64,000 nucleotides of DNA from NCBI GenBank assembly GCA_004369045.1, contig ML213515.1, positions 204,059 to 268,058 on the forward strand, read 5' to 3'. This document shows positions 1-10,879 of the stretch, piece after piece (positions within the stretch are counted from its first letter, which is position 1; every line of letters begins with the position of its first letter). The DNA is from Heliocybe sulcata. Lineage: Eukaryota > Basidiomycota > Agaricomycetes > Gloeophyllales > Gloeophyllaceae. The notes under the pieces were generated by a model, which worked only from the letters and a program-made list of their open reading frames with translations, was not told the origin of the DNA and made no database searches. The position numbers and the translations under genes were made by a program.

Positions 1-235
1 GGGTCTACAAGAAGCTACAAAGGGTCTACAAGGGGTCTACAAATGCTTACAAGAAGCTACAAGAGGTCTACAAGGGGTCTACAAGACCAGTTACAAGGAC
101 CAGTATGGAGCTACAAGCCATCTACAAGAGTGCTTTCAGAGCTACAAGAGCCTACAAGGCAGTTACAAGCTCATTACAAGAAGGGCCACAAGAGGGCTAC
201 AAGCCATCTACAAAGCTACAAGCCTTCAGGCCTTT
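1..235. repeat. Degenerate TACAAG tandem array
   Basis: The hexamer TACAAG (or TACAAA) recurs about every 10-12 bases, usually preceded by GGTC, AGC or CC, for example GGGTCTACAAG next to AAGCTACAAG. Units are degenerate but the phase stays close to one DNA helical turn. The array runs off the left edge, so its full length is unknown. It ends just upstream of a truncated aminotransferase gene and may mark a rearrangement point. An open frame (43-291) through it encodes only low-complexity Lys/Tyr/Gln-rich sequence and is not regarded as a gene. Confidence 0.85.
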
Positions 236-322
236 ACAACCTTGCTAGCTATGTAGGTCTTATCTCGACAATGGACTTATGGATAGGATAGGTTATTTGT
301 TAACAAGCAGTACTGCCCACTA

Positions 323-1786
323 GTGCGTGACTTGACTCTTAATGGCACACACAGCTGGCCTGTCAGCGACGGGGGTGTGCTGCCTTCATGCTCCATTGCT
401 CTGGCCGCTTCTTTCGCATCGATTTTGAACGAACGGTTCCAGTCCCACAAATTCTTGACGCCCAACCATCTTGTCGGAGGTGCCAGCTGCATGCTCCTTT
501 TAGAGCAAGTCATCTGGGTGATAACGGATCCCGGTGACGTCGTTGTTGTTCCCGTTCCTTTCTGGTCTGTGTTTGAAATCATTTTCGCGAAAGCGGATGC
601 TATTCTATCTCCTCTTCCTACGACCATCGAGATATCCTCAGGGTTGATTTCTGCTGAGACAGCTATTGCCGAGCTCAAATCCCTTATGCAATGGTCAGAT
701 GGCACGGAGCAAATTTGGGACCGGCATATCGAGCAGCTCGCGAAGGAAGGCAAGCGTGTCAAGGCATTGCTGCTCACAAATCCCCAAAATCCCCTCGGAA
801 GGTGCTACCCCCGCGATTATCTATGCCGGGTTGCTGACTTCTGCGAGAAGGTACTTCTATAGCCCCGTTCACCCCAGCCTGCAAAAGCTAATAGTATACT
901 ACTGATAGCACGATATCTTCCTCATTTCTGACGAAGTCTTTGCGTTGTCCGTGCATGACTCAGCAGTGACCAGTATGTGACAATCTCGTCTCCTACTGCG
1001 CGCTTATGCACCCTAGTCACAGCATTCAACTCATTGCTATCTCTGGACACGAATACTGAGACGATCTGCAAGCCTAGTCGATTCATCGTCTTGTGGAGTG
1101 TGTCGAAAGATTTTGGTCTCAGCCAAGCCAGGTAAGAACATCTCAACTGTTTGGACGCAGAGTTGAGTTTCAGCGACAGGGTGGCTGTCGCTGCAGTACC
1201 AGAAAATCCAGTACTCAAAGACGCTCTCACCTCGTTATCTATGTCTTTCCGGATATCTTCCTTGGTCAACAGCTTCTTCGTTGCGATACTTTCAGCTGGT
1301 CATCCAGCACCTGAACAAGTGACTGAATCTGGGTCTCGCACAACAGGCCTCGTCGGGTGGTTCGTCGAAGCGAATATGTTGCGGCTGTATCAAGCGAAGG
1401 AGCGTCTTTGGTGTTGGTGTACTCGCCACGATATCGCCTGGCTAGAGGCCGATGCAGGCCAGTAAATCGTACTTCGTTGTGATTTCATGCTTACCCGCTT
1501 CTGTGAAGGTCATTTCCTGATGCTCTATCTTGGTGACTTCTTACGTGGCATCGTGGGTACAGATCCTGCTGTGCTTGATCCAGTCACACTGGAATGCAGG
1601 TTCGCTGCCCACCTTGTGAAGCATGGCGTCGCAATCAGAGCTGGTCATGCAGATCATTGTCCGCGGCCCGGTTGGTTCCGCGTCACATTTTCCAGAAACC
1701 AAGAGTACATGGCCGAGGCATTTCGCCGGATGAACGCAGCAATTACGGGGGAGGGTCTGTGGGCTGCGTTGACACTGCCTGCATAA
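323..1786 (+). pseudogene. PLP-dependent aminotransferase, ACC synthase-like, 5'-truncated
   Basis: This is a fold-type I aminotransferase of the class I/II family, closest in pattern to 1-aminocyclopropane-1-carboxylate synthase-like enzymes. Recognisable pieces lie in order on the + strand: a segment with DPGDVVVVPVPFW, then LLLTNPQNPLGRCY (substrate/PLP region), FLISDEVFA (the Asp that contacts the PLP nitrogen) near 917-950, and SVSKDFGLSQ near 1095-1125, whose Lys would form the Schiff base. The C-terminal region with WFRVTF ends at the stop at 1786. Several short introns separate the pieces. About 60-70 N-terminal residues expected in the family are absent, and the TACAAG array lies where they should be. 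I therefore call it a truncated, probably non-functional gene. A distant upstream exon cannot be excluded. It opens the putative metabolite locus that continues to 8204. Confidence 0.7.
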
Positions 1787-1884
1787 TCCCCTGCTATTCA
1801 TCTCGAAACTGCCCCTATGTGCGGTACAATGGAAATGTAATACTACAGCTACTTTGCATATTCTTCAACAACTCCTCCCAAGAT

Positions 1885-3106
1885 TCAAGCCTCCGTCGTC
1901 TTCCTGGCCCATTCTAACAGCGTCTCGTTGAACTGCTTAGGCTGCTCGAGGAAGGACGCATGACCCGCATTATCAATCAGTCTCACGGTAAGCAGAGATG
2001 GATCCCATTTAGTCTGCCAAACGACCACCAGGCCGTCCGTGTTCAGTACTGAACATCAATCCAAAGATGGAATGACATCGACTGACCTTGATATAATCAA
2101 TGTAGTCCAGACTATTCATGCCATCCTGCTTTCCGAAGATAACGAGCTTGGGCACCGTCTTTGATGCGCCTTCCATATACGATCCCCAATCTTTCTTGCG
2201 CTTGAAGATCCATTGCCGAGTTGCTGTCGCACACTCTGTCATCATGCCACGAAGCTTAAGTTGCCATTCACGAGGCAGAGGCCTAGCATCGTGAACGTCA
2301 GCGAGGCGGAGCATTCATGGCTGACGGAATATGACATTACGCACTGGTATGTGAGAGCCCGGATGAACAACCCATATGCCTGATGCATCTTCATTGTGTC
2401 GTTGTTGTCGGTGAATCCGGGATAGGGACCTCCAGTGAAGAATTTGTGTACATCAGGGCTAGTGGCAGGCGTATAGGAAGCTGTTCTATCCGGTGAAGGT
2501 TCTCAAGGAACTTATGGCGGACCAGTGAGGCCATCTACGACCACCACTCCTCGTACGTTGGCAAAGCCATGGACACTCATGTAATCCCCCGGAATGAGTG
2601 CTCCATAGGACCAGCTCACGAAAATCGGGTTCTTGATGGAAAATCCCTCCAAGACCGCCGCCACGTCACTGCCCTGCTTGTCGTTGTCGAAGGGACTCTC
2701 GGAGTCCACATCTGGCTGAAGCAGCAATGTCAGCCATCGAATAAGGGGCATGAGGTATGCCTTACTGTTTCACTTTGTCCATGTCCCCGTAAGTCAAATC
2801 TGACTTGATAGAAATATTTCAGGAGTTCTTCGTCGAAGAACTGATGGTCCCACTATGGAGAGATTACCATATGTCAAAGAGAGAGGCTTGGGAAGTCATA
2901 CCACCCCAGACGAAGTGGAGTTCTGTCGTGATCAGTTCAATATGTATTTGTAAGTTGGAACTCGGACAAGAGTCGGGCAGACTCACTCCATGAATGTATA
3001 CAAGAGCGGGCTTGCCGGGGTCGCCAATAGCTTCGGCATAGACCTTGATGCCATCCGCTTTTGAGGTAAAAAGTTCACAAGACACAGTGGGACGGGTTGA
3101 AGCCAT
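1885..3106 (-). CDS. Alpha/beta hydrolase fold protein, possibly frameshifted
   Basis: This is an alpha/beta hydrolase. The N-terminus (ATG at 3106) reads to the oxyanion-hole motif VYIHG. Later exons carry VRFDLRGHGQS and the nucleophile elbow FVSWSYGAL (Ser in S-W-S-Y-G, near 2600). A cap segment with KRKKDWGSYMEG follows, then VIFGKQDGM (catalytic Asp) and NAGHASFLEQP (catalytic His), with the stop at 1885-1887. The triad is thus present. One junction, near 2860-2990, is a problem: the conserved stretch MTSQASLFDIW lies one frame away from FFDEELLKYF and is followed directly by a stop. Either a longer intron skips this stretch or the gene has a 1-base frameshift. It sits between the aminotransferase remnant and the adenylating enzyme, which suggests a role in the same metabolite locus; the substrate is unknown. 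Confidence 0.7.
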
Positions 3107-3671
3107 CTTCGTGCTCTTTCTGATCCCAAGAAGAGGGCGTAAAAGTTTGGACATGGGCATCGGTTCGAGGTGCTTGTAAGTCATGTATCCTCGGTGTTTG
3201 GACATGTTTACGTCTGCTAAATCTCGGACATCACCTTTCTGCCAGAGTTTCAGCAGGGAACACAGCTCCACAGGCGATGATCATCTGCAATATCAAAATG
3301 CGATCCAGTATAGAGTCTCGGTTGTTGTGCCTCAGGAAGCCGATCGAGCACATTCATAGCCATGTCGTCCATGTGGTTGCGAGTATGTCCTATGTGGCCC
3401 TGCTTCCTTTGATCGTAGATGCTATCGTGCGCAGCACACGTGTAAGTTCATATCGACTCTTGAGAACACCGATCATAGAAAGATGTAACCTCTGATCTTT
3501 TGCAGCGGAGCAGGATAGCTCCACCACGTATGGCCATCTGGTGCTTCAAATGCCCCATGCATCTTCCAGTCACTTCCGCAATGCTATTTTGTCAATAGCT
3601 GTGCAGTTCGTCTCTTTTTATGTGAGCCTGCAGCCCTTGACTAAACTACGCAGCCATCCAGGAGCTCGATA

Positions 3672-5596
3672 ATGGCTAACCAGCGCGATGTTCCTGATAC
3701 CCTGGACTCTCTTCTCGTATCAAGGGCCGCTGTCGAGCCCAATCACCGCTTCCTACTGTGTCCCATAGAGGACAGCATAGAAACGCCTGTCCAACCCATC
3801 ACGTACAGCGAATTCGACACTCACGTCAGCATCCTAGCTCGCAAGTGGATGTCCAACACATGGTCCTCAATCGTCCGTCCGCGGGCTGTGGTCGGCATAT
3901 TCTTTCCATCTGGATACACTCTGGCTATAGTCATGTTTGCTTTGATGAGATTGGGAGCTGTGCCGTTCTGTATCTCAATTCGAAATTCGGACGAAGCTAT
4001 CCGCCACTTAGTCAAGGCTGAGAATGTCTCTGCCATTGTGGCGAGTAAAGATGGGCAGCTGTCCCAGCGGATTGCTACGGTCCTCCAACTGCTTGACGAG
4101 GGTCCCATTCCATTGGATGAAATTGGGAAAAGCGAGCAGTTATTATCCCAGGAGAGCATGGGAATGTCTTTGCAGCCTTTACCTCCAGGTACCATCTCGG
4201 CCGATGATACGGCGATCATACAGCATGTAAGATCGGTCCATATAATCATCGTAAGGCAAAAGCCTCCGCGTTGATGCTGAAATCGTTGCCCCTGCAGACA
4301 TCAGGGTCCACGGCGTTTCCCAAGCCAGTTCGACTATCCAACAAGCTCCTCATTCGGTCATTGTATGGTGGAACATGGTGGGTTGATGATTTGCATGCGC
4401 GATCCGACATTGCGCTCGGGCAACCTCCTATCTACCATGTAAGCGATGCGACGTTCTTCTTGATCTAGTTTTGATCCTTGCGCAGATGTTCGGGCTGATA
4501 GGGGGCCTTCTTAACTCTTTGTTCAGAGGTCACACCTATGCAATACTGCCTCTTCCATCCCAGGACAATGGTGGTCTATTCCCGGGTCCTCAGACATTGC
4601 GTACATATGCTTCACGGGTCGGAGCAACCGAATTCTTCGGTGTATCCAGCTCGGTCATGGGGCTTGCCCGTAGCGAAGGGGGTATTGATCTCCTCAAGTC
4701 ATTCAAAAGGGTCCTCGTGGCCGGAGCTCCTATGCCGCGCGAAAACGGGGATTGGATAACAGAACACGGAGTACATCTGGTTGAAGGCGTAGGGAGTACG
4801 GAAGGTGGCTCACTTGTGAATCCGTCTATCCTCACATAAATGGGAGAACGCTGGCTAAACCTATCATTTTCCATTTCAGCTCCACTCTAATCGACCTCGT
4901 GGTGACCCTAACTGGCAGGCCATGCAGGTCTGTTGGAATGTTGACCACCATTTCGCGTCGTTTGGGCCGGGTGTATTCGAACTGATTCTACATTCATCAA
5001 ACTTATCTGGAAAGTTCCCAGGTGCGGACCCACAGACAGGTCATTTGAGTACACATGATTTATTCCAGGAATATCCGGAGCCGGGGACGAATACCTGGCG
5101 CCATTGTGGCAGAAGCGACGATGTGCTTCTGCTCAGTTCTGGCCAGAACTGGAACCCACAGCCCATGGAGCTGCAAATCGAAGCGGTGAGCTTATCCACC
5201 ATGCATCGCCGCATTTCTGATTCTGATTGCGACGGGGGATTGCAGTCTCCAGTTATCCAGCACGCCGTAGTCTTTGGACACGCTTGCCCGTACCTCGGCG
5301 TGTTGATCGCTCCTCGCGTCACAGGAGTGCTCCTGGATCTTGATGATGAGCTTCAAGCTGCAATCTGGTCCACAGTGCAGGTTGCTAATGCTGTCGCACC
5401 GACCAATGCACGGATCACGCGCAACAGTGTAATTATACTGACTGCCAGGGGAGTTGTACCCCTCTTGGGAGGGTCGACGATTGACTCTCATGAAGGGAAG
5501 AAGATACCTCTGGCAGACAAGGGCACACCTTTGCGATTGAAGACTTATGCCCTCTTCAAAACCGAGATAGATATTGTATATGACGGTGTATTCTGA
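3672..5596 (+). CDS. Stand-alone adenylate-forming (NRPS-like A-domain) enzyme
   Basis: Five exons (3672-4226, 4298-4438, 4486-4815, 4880-5185, 5246-5596) join in frame to 560 residues. Adenylation motifs appear in order: TSGSTAFPKP (phosphate-binding A3 loop), EGVGSTEGG (A5), GRSDDVLLLSSGQNW (A7/A8, with the NPQPME continuation seen in basidiomycete NRPS-like reductases) and ADKGTPLRLKTY (A10, catalytic Lys of the C-terminal subdomain). The enzyme should activate a carboxylic acid as an acyl-adenylate. It stops about 10 residues after A10, and no thiolation or reductase domain follows, unlike the related adenylate-forming reductases. It is therefore either a free-standing ligase or a truncated reductase. 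The downstream convergent neighbour is a halogenase, so an aromatic acid is a reasonable substrate guess, though this is inference only. Confidence 0.85.
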
Positions 5597-6479
5597 CTTG
5601 CGTGACTCGTGCTTGGTTGTCCAAATCATGACTCAGGACTCAGTTCCCAGTGTTTCCCTGTAATTTCGAATGCTTGAATAGTTTTCCGTATTACGTACTA
5701 AGTAGAGAAGATTATGTGTTAGACTGGTAGTCGGCAATAATGGCTGTGTACCTTCTCAAGCACTCCTCAAGCGCCCGGTATCTCGAAAAGGTATCTCGAA
5801 AAAAGGATGCACGTACGTACGGGACGGCGTTGATGCTCACAGGCTCTGTAGGATAGTAAGGAGAAGGGGCAAAGCTAGCGTCAATACTCGCAGGCTCGCA
5901 TTGTGGTTCGGCTTGCCACTTGTCCGGCATGCGCTGCTGTGATGCAAGGGCAACGGATCTGCTGCTCTTCAAGCTTCATTGACAAGCTTCAAGCTTAGCT
6001 TCAAATACTATAGTTGTCCTGCCTAGACTTGCATGTCTCCTCATGGTCAAGTAGGCGGGAACAAATCTCAGCGGCCCGTCGGCCCAGAAGGTCTTATGGG
6101 AACTTGATTGTTCTGTCATTAATGATAAATGAGACGTTTACAGCAATATTACCAGTCATCGACGGGGACCGGTACTTTTTGGAGCATCTAGCTTATATTG
6201 ATTGTTTCGTCAGCAGGCACCCAGCGGTCGCGGTGCTCACGCGGGTGCGTCCGCGGCGATGTCTGTATGTTGCACTCGAATCATGTTAGCCAGCAAGAAG
6301 ATATATCTACAACGTCCTTGCATCTGTCAGCCGCAAAGAGAAAGTTAGATTGGCATTTACTACAGAAGGTAGACGTAAATGACCACGGTAGCTACACGGA
6401 ACGTTCATACCGTAGTCCTACAGGCCAGGTCCGACGTGAAATGAAGAATGGAAGATCGCCATACCCGACGTACCCACAA
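5597..6479. other. Convergent intergenic region with AAGCTT repeats
   Basis: This lies between the 3' ends of the adenylating enzyme (+) and the halogenase (-). I see no convincing gene. It holds a short direct repeat GTATCTCGAAAA (about 5778-5801) and three AAGCTT hexamers within 26 bases (5971-5996), embedded in a TTCAAGCTT pattern. Confidence 0.6.
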
Positions 6480-8204
6480 TCAAGCTGCCATGGCAATTGA
6501 ATCAACGATGCGAAGGCCAATATGTCCTCTTTGGAGATCCGCTACCATTCCCAGGACTTCTTCCTTTTCAAAGTTGGTAGAAGGATCATAGAGTTGCAGT
6601 GGCTTGCGGGCATTGATACTGCGCAAAGCCTTTTCCGTGGTCTCGTCTGCACCCGTGTCGCTGACAATTTTCGCGATCTGATCCGGCCCCAGCATGTCCC
6701 CGTCCCTCTCCAGGAGAGGTGCCGGGATGTAGCCTGACTGCTTGGCAGATGTTATTTCTGAAGTCGAGGTGGTGAGGACGCTTGCGATGAAGTCCATCGT
6801 CTTTTCCAGCACTTTCTCAGTTGCTGCTCGGGACTGAGAGGCTTCCACATCCCCAGTGCCTTGGATAACTGGACGTAGGATTTCGAAAGCCGCATCGAAG
6901 TCACCGGTGTTGACGTCACAAAGGACATCCATATCTTGGTAATGAAGTTGTTTGTAGGTGGAGAGTACGACTAGGAGAAACCTTTTTCGCGAATGAGAAA
7001 GGATAACCTGGGCAGACAAAGGAAGTTGCATACCGAGTATATGCCAACGATACTTTCTTATCGTGATACGCTGCTGCAGCATGTTCGGGAACGTCCTTGC
7101 GCAAGGAAGCGAGTACCGAGATTGCAGCTGACAATCCACCGTTGAAGGCAAGATGAATGCCTGATGAGAAGAATGGATCTATGAACGCTGCTGCATCCCC
7201 AGCGAGGCGCCACCCATCCCCAGCGTATAATGGAGCAGAATAAGAATAGTCCGAAGCTGCCTGTATCTCGTCTTCGAGATGTGCCTCTTTCAGCAAGGCG
7301 GAGACACCCGGAGCGCGTTGCAAAGTGCGAAGATAATGCTCACGCACGCTGCCACACTCTTTACGAAGGCGAGCATTGTCGGTCTCGTGCATGACAATGC
7401 CAACAGAAATCTTGCCGACCAGAGGGATGAACCACACCCAGCCGGGCGATCCATCAATAAGCCCTTCAAGCCAGATCGCCCCTTCACGCGAGGTACCTTG
7501 CCCATACATGCCTACATTCCCGGTCCAGTAGCCCCATGTTGCAATATTTCTGAGAGTAACATTGTGACTGCGATTCTTCAGGTATTTAGTGGACATGAGG
7601 CCTTGACGCCCGCTACAGTCGATCAGATAGTCGAAGGAGATTCGCCCTGTTTCTTCTCTGTGTTTCCATTGTGCCGCATAGGGTCGACCATTGACAATCT
7701 CTAGAGATTCAATACGGGTTTGCTGGTAGACCTGAGCTCCTTTCTCAGCTGCGTGGCCAAGGAGCAAACTGTCGAACTCCGAGCGGGTCTAAGATGCATG
7801 TAAAAATATGCTACTATCGAGACAGCTGCGACTTACAACGTTCCAAGCACCATTTTTAGGATTAACGGCGATGAAGTCAGTATAAGCTTCAGGTCTGTCA
7901 GGCCGAAATTTAATTGCAGAGCCAGGCTACTCACGCTGTAAGTCAAACATGGCACAACAGCCTGTAGTGCTACACATACCTTAGGATGGAATCCATGGGC
8001 GTCAATTTTCTCGACAGCGTCGATGAGTCCAAGGAACGCCTTCACCGAGGCCAGAAGACTCTCGCCTATGTGATAGCGAGGGAAGGTAGCTGCTTCGCAG
8101 CAGACAACGTCCACTCCTTCCTGGGCCAGGATTGCTGCGGCATACGCTCCCGCTGGTCCACCGCCAATGACCAGGACAGTGGTGTGTGAGGGAATGTCAG
8201 ACAT
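6480..8204 (-). CDS. FAD-dependent halogenase, basidiomycete phenol type
   Basis: This is a flavin-dependent halogenase, expected to use reduced FAD, O2 and chloride or bromide to halogenate an activated aromatic carbon. The start at 8204 leads into [16 protein letters not shown], the dinucleotide-binding GxGxxG motif. [11 protein letters not shown] follows, typical of the family, then NPKNGAWNV and [16 protein letters not shown]. The diagnostic GWVWFIPL (the WxWxIP motif, near 7430) separates halogenases from monooxygenases. [18 protein letters not shown] marks the FAD-contacting region. The C-terminal exon ends at 6480. At least three introns join in frame, giving roughly 540 residues. The overall pattern matches halogenases of the Armillaria melleolide type, which act on free aromatic substrates. 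The ORF looks intact. It is convergent with the adenylating enzyme. Confidence 0.9.
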
Positions 8205-9644
8205 GTCGCTGCAGATACAGCTGTCTGACTGAAGTTGGAGATAGGTTTTGAGTCCGAATTAAAGTTCTGTTGAGCATTTATGGATGGTTTGCATATATCC
8301 CATGGGTAGCACAAGCGGTCTCAGCATGCCACTGTCCTTGCAGGAGGAGCTCAGTGAAAAAGCACAGACGATCGTGGCTACGCTGATTGATGAAGGGCCC
8401 CCGTATGATCAGATGTAACACACGACCAACTTCTGCTTATCGGGAAGTTGAAGATGCGTGGCCGGGAGTTCCAAGGAAAGCGTGGCCTCATACGACCATT
8501 TCTGATAAATGATCATATGTGGCAATGCATCGCCTTGGGGCAAACCTGTTCCCGAAAAGAATGTGATCATACTCTGCACCTATTTCTTGGTTCCAGCCTG
8601 ACCTCAGTGCTACATCCACCGGTTCCTGAAAATGGAAGATTATTTGCAGATTGTCCTCGTTCTGATCACTTTGAGACAACATCACGAGGCTCTCACCGAC
8701 TGACTTTTCGTGAGGCCAATACGAACCTGTTATTCTAGGGTGTAGACGCGGCGAAGCCAATACAGGGACTAAGCCAAAGAGATCTGGCACCAGAGGGAGC
8801 GCCACAAACACGAATCAAATCGCGTCCAATCTGCCGACGGCATTACACGGCACCAGTATGTGGTCGCCTCAACGATCAATACTTCAAGCTTCGGCTGCAG
8901 TTCTGGACACCAGCATAATGATGATCATTAATCATTACCTGAGCGCTGAGCGCTGAGCTATCGATGTGGGTCCCCAATAGTCGCAAGAAGATACATACTG
9001 TCATACAAGCTTCCGGGAGCCGAGAGCCATCAGACGATACTATTGGATCCTGGGTTGTGCCGACCGCCCCCGCAGTCTACCATGGCGTCCAATGATCAAG
9101 GGCTTTTAGGGATCACCTGTGGTTACCAATTTAGTGAACATAATTCCAGCACCTGCTCAGAGCAGAATCCTATCATTTTGGCAGGTACACCATCGGCAGG
9201 GGTGATATTGATGTTTCATCTGGCCAGTATCCAGAACTTTGATGGATGGAGCCAGCAGTGTGCATAGCTGTGAACTCTACGTACATTTTCACTCGGCCCA
9301 AACGAGGTCCAGGGACCTGCTACAACAATCATACCTGTTATCTCCACACCAACACTAGAATCCTGACGTCGCATCGGAGTTGTTCACGGATTCTACAGGA
9401 CCAATGTTCTTGAAAGATGTGTGAAGGGGCCTGGCAGCGGCGATCTCTGGCTGGAGCCTAGTCTCACGATACACATTCGTAACCGGATCTTTCACTACAC
9501 GAAGATGCACATCATATTTAGCGGTGGGCTATGTGTGAGTGGGTATTTCATCATGGAGACCATAAAAGCACGCTGCCCTCTCCCAGAACTTAGCGTCGTT
9601 GCGTTGCTCCTAGCTCATCCACTTGGACGACGGAGGTACCAATC
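8205..9644. other. Intergenic, no recognised gene
   Basis: About 1.4 kb separates the halogenase start from the next gene. Only short, unconserved-looking open frames occur (for example 9043-9267 on + and 8488-8811 on -). A small direct repeat GAGCGCTGAGCGCTGAGC lies near 8940-8957. The halogenase promoter must lie in the first few hundred bases, but no clear element stands out. Confidence 0.6.
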
Positions 9645-10879
9645 ATGCCTACGTCCGCGCCCAGTCTCCAGCAGCATACGGACTTCGACTACATTGCTCT
9701 GACAGCAGTGGTCCTCGTCAGCTGGGAAATCATACTTCATCTCTGGCAGGATATGATATACCTTCGAACGGCCAAGTGGTACAAGCGACCAGTTTTCTAT
9801 GCCTACTTTATCCAGCGATACGGGGCATTTGCAGTAGTCATATCTGAGACTACTATCCGCATTGGTCACCCTAAATCATGTCGGGCTGCTGCTCTTGTGT
9901 CCTTGGTTGTCGGCGGTGTCGGTGTTCTGCCATGTATCTCTTTGATATATTTCTTCCGAGTGTGAGCTCCAAGATTTCTTCCGGATAATGAGATCCAAGC
10001 GCTGAAGCTTTGTTCAGACAGGCGATATGGAACAAAAACAAGACGGTGACATACACACTCGCTGGTCTTTGGGTGGTTCTGTTTGGCGCCTCGCTGACAG
10101 CTCCATTCGCTCAATCTGCGGGCAACCTTCCGACTGGGGGCTGCACAATTACACGTACTGAGAAATATACTCCGTGAGCAGGCTTTAATGATGGAAACAA
10201 CCATCTCCTCATCCTTCCTCATCCAGTGCTTCCTTCATCGCCAACGCTCTGTATGATGCGGTTATATTTGGATTCACTCTTTCGAAACTGCATAAGAGTC
10301 TTCCAGTATATCCAGTTCCTGCTACTGACCTATCTGTGTGTCAGTGGCCAATTGCAGTCAATACCGCGACTTCCGCTCACCTGTGCAAACACTTCTACTC
10401 CGTGACAGCATATTGTACTTCTTCATCTCGGTTGTCGTTGGCATCATCGACATCGTCTTCCTGGAGGCAGTCGCCAATCCCTCGATTGCCTCCACGGTAA
10501 TCCCCATGCATATCAGGCTAGCATCAATCATGACTACTCGGCTTGTCAACAACGTATTCCACGTTGTGACTCAGCCATCTGGACCTGGATACGTTGGATC
10601 CCGTACGCAGATTGGAAGCGGTGTCGGGACGTCTAATCGACAGGGCTCTCAGGGTAGCGGCTCAGCTAAGGCGGCCCCTACCCTCACTGCCGCTACAACT
10701 GAGCCAAACTTGCATCATGTCGGCCTTCAGTCATCCCAGAGCGAAGGCTCGAACCATCCGCCAATCTCACACATGAGGACGGTTGGCAGTGGGGTCGGTT
10801 CGGAGGACTATGATGTTGGATTTTCAGATTTGATGGTATCAAGGTGCGAGCTCGCAAGCTCGTTGATAAGGGGAGGGGG
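9645..10879 (+). CDS. Multi-pass membrane protein, DUF6533-like, interrupted by gap
   Basis: Exons encode successive hydrophobic segments: YIALTAVVLVSWEIILHLW, AAALVSLVVGGVGVLPCISL, YTLAGLWVVLFGASL, IANALYDAVIFGFTL and then LLRDSILYFFISVVVGIIDI, ending in a Ser/Gly-rich hydrophilic tail. The arrangement of an N-terminal DY motif, about seven helices and the LLRD-ILYF motif matches the large Agaricomycete family with a DUF6533-type N-terminus. The function of that family is not established. Joins seen: FFRV to QAIWNKNK, KYTP to ASFIAN, and KLHK to MANCSQ via a weak GTCTTC donor. The 3' end runs into the N block, so the true stop is unknown; the Ser/Gly tail suggests most of the protein is present. 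Confidence 0.65.

Noticed and set aside
43-291. Open frame through the TACAAG array
   Set aside because: Its composition follows the repeat and it has no relation to any protein family I know.
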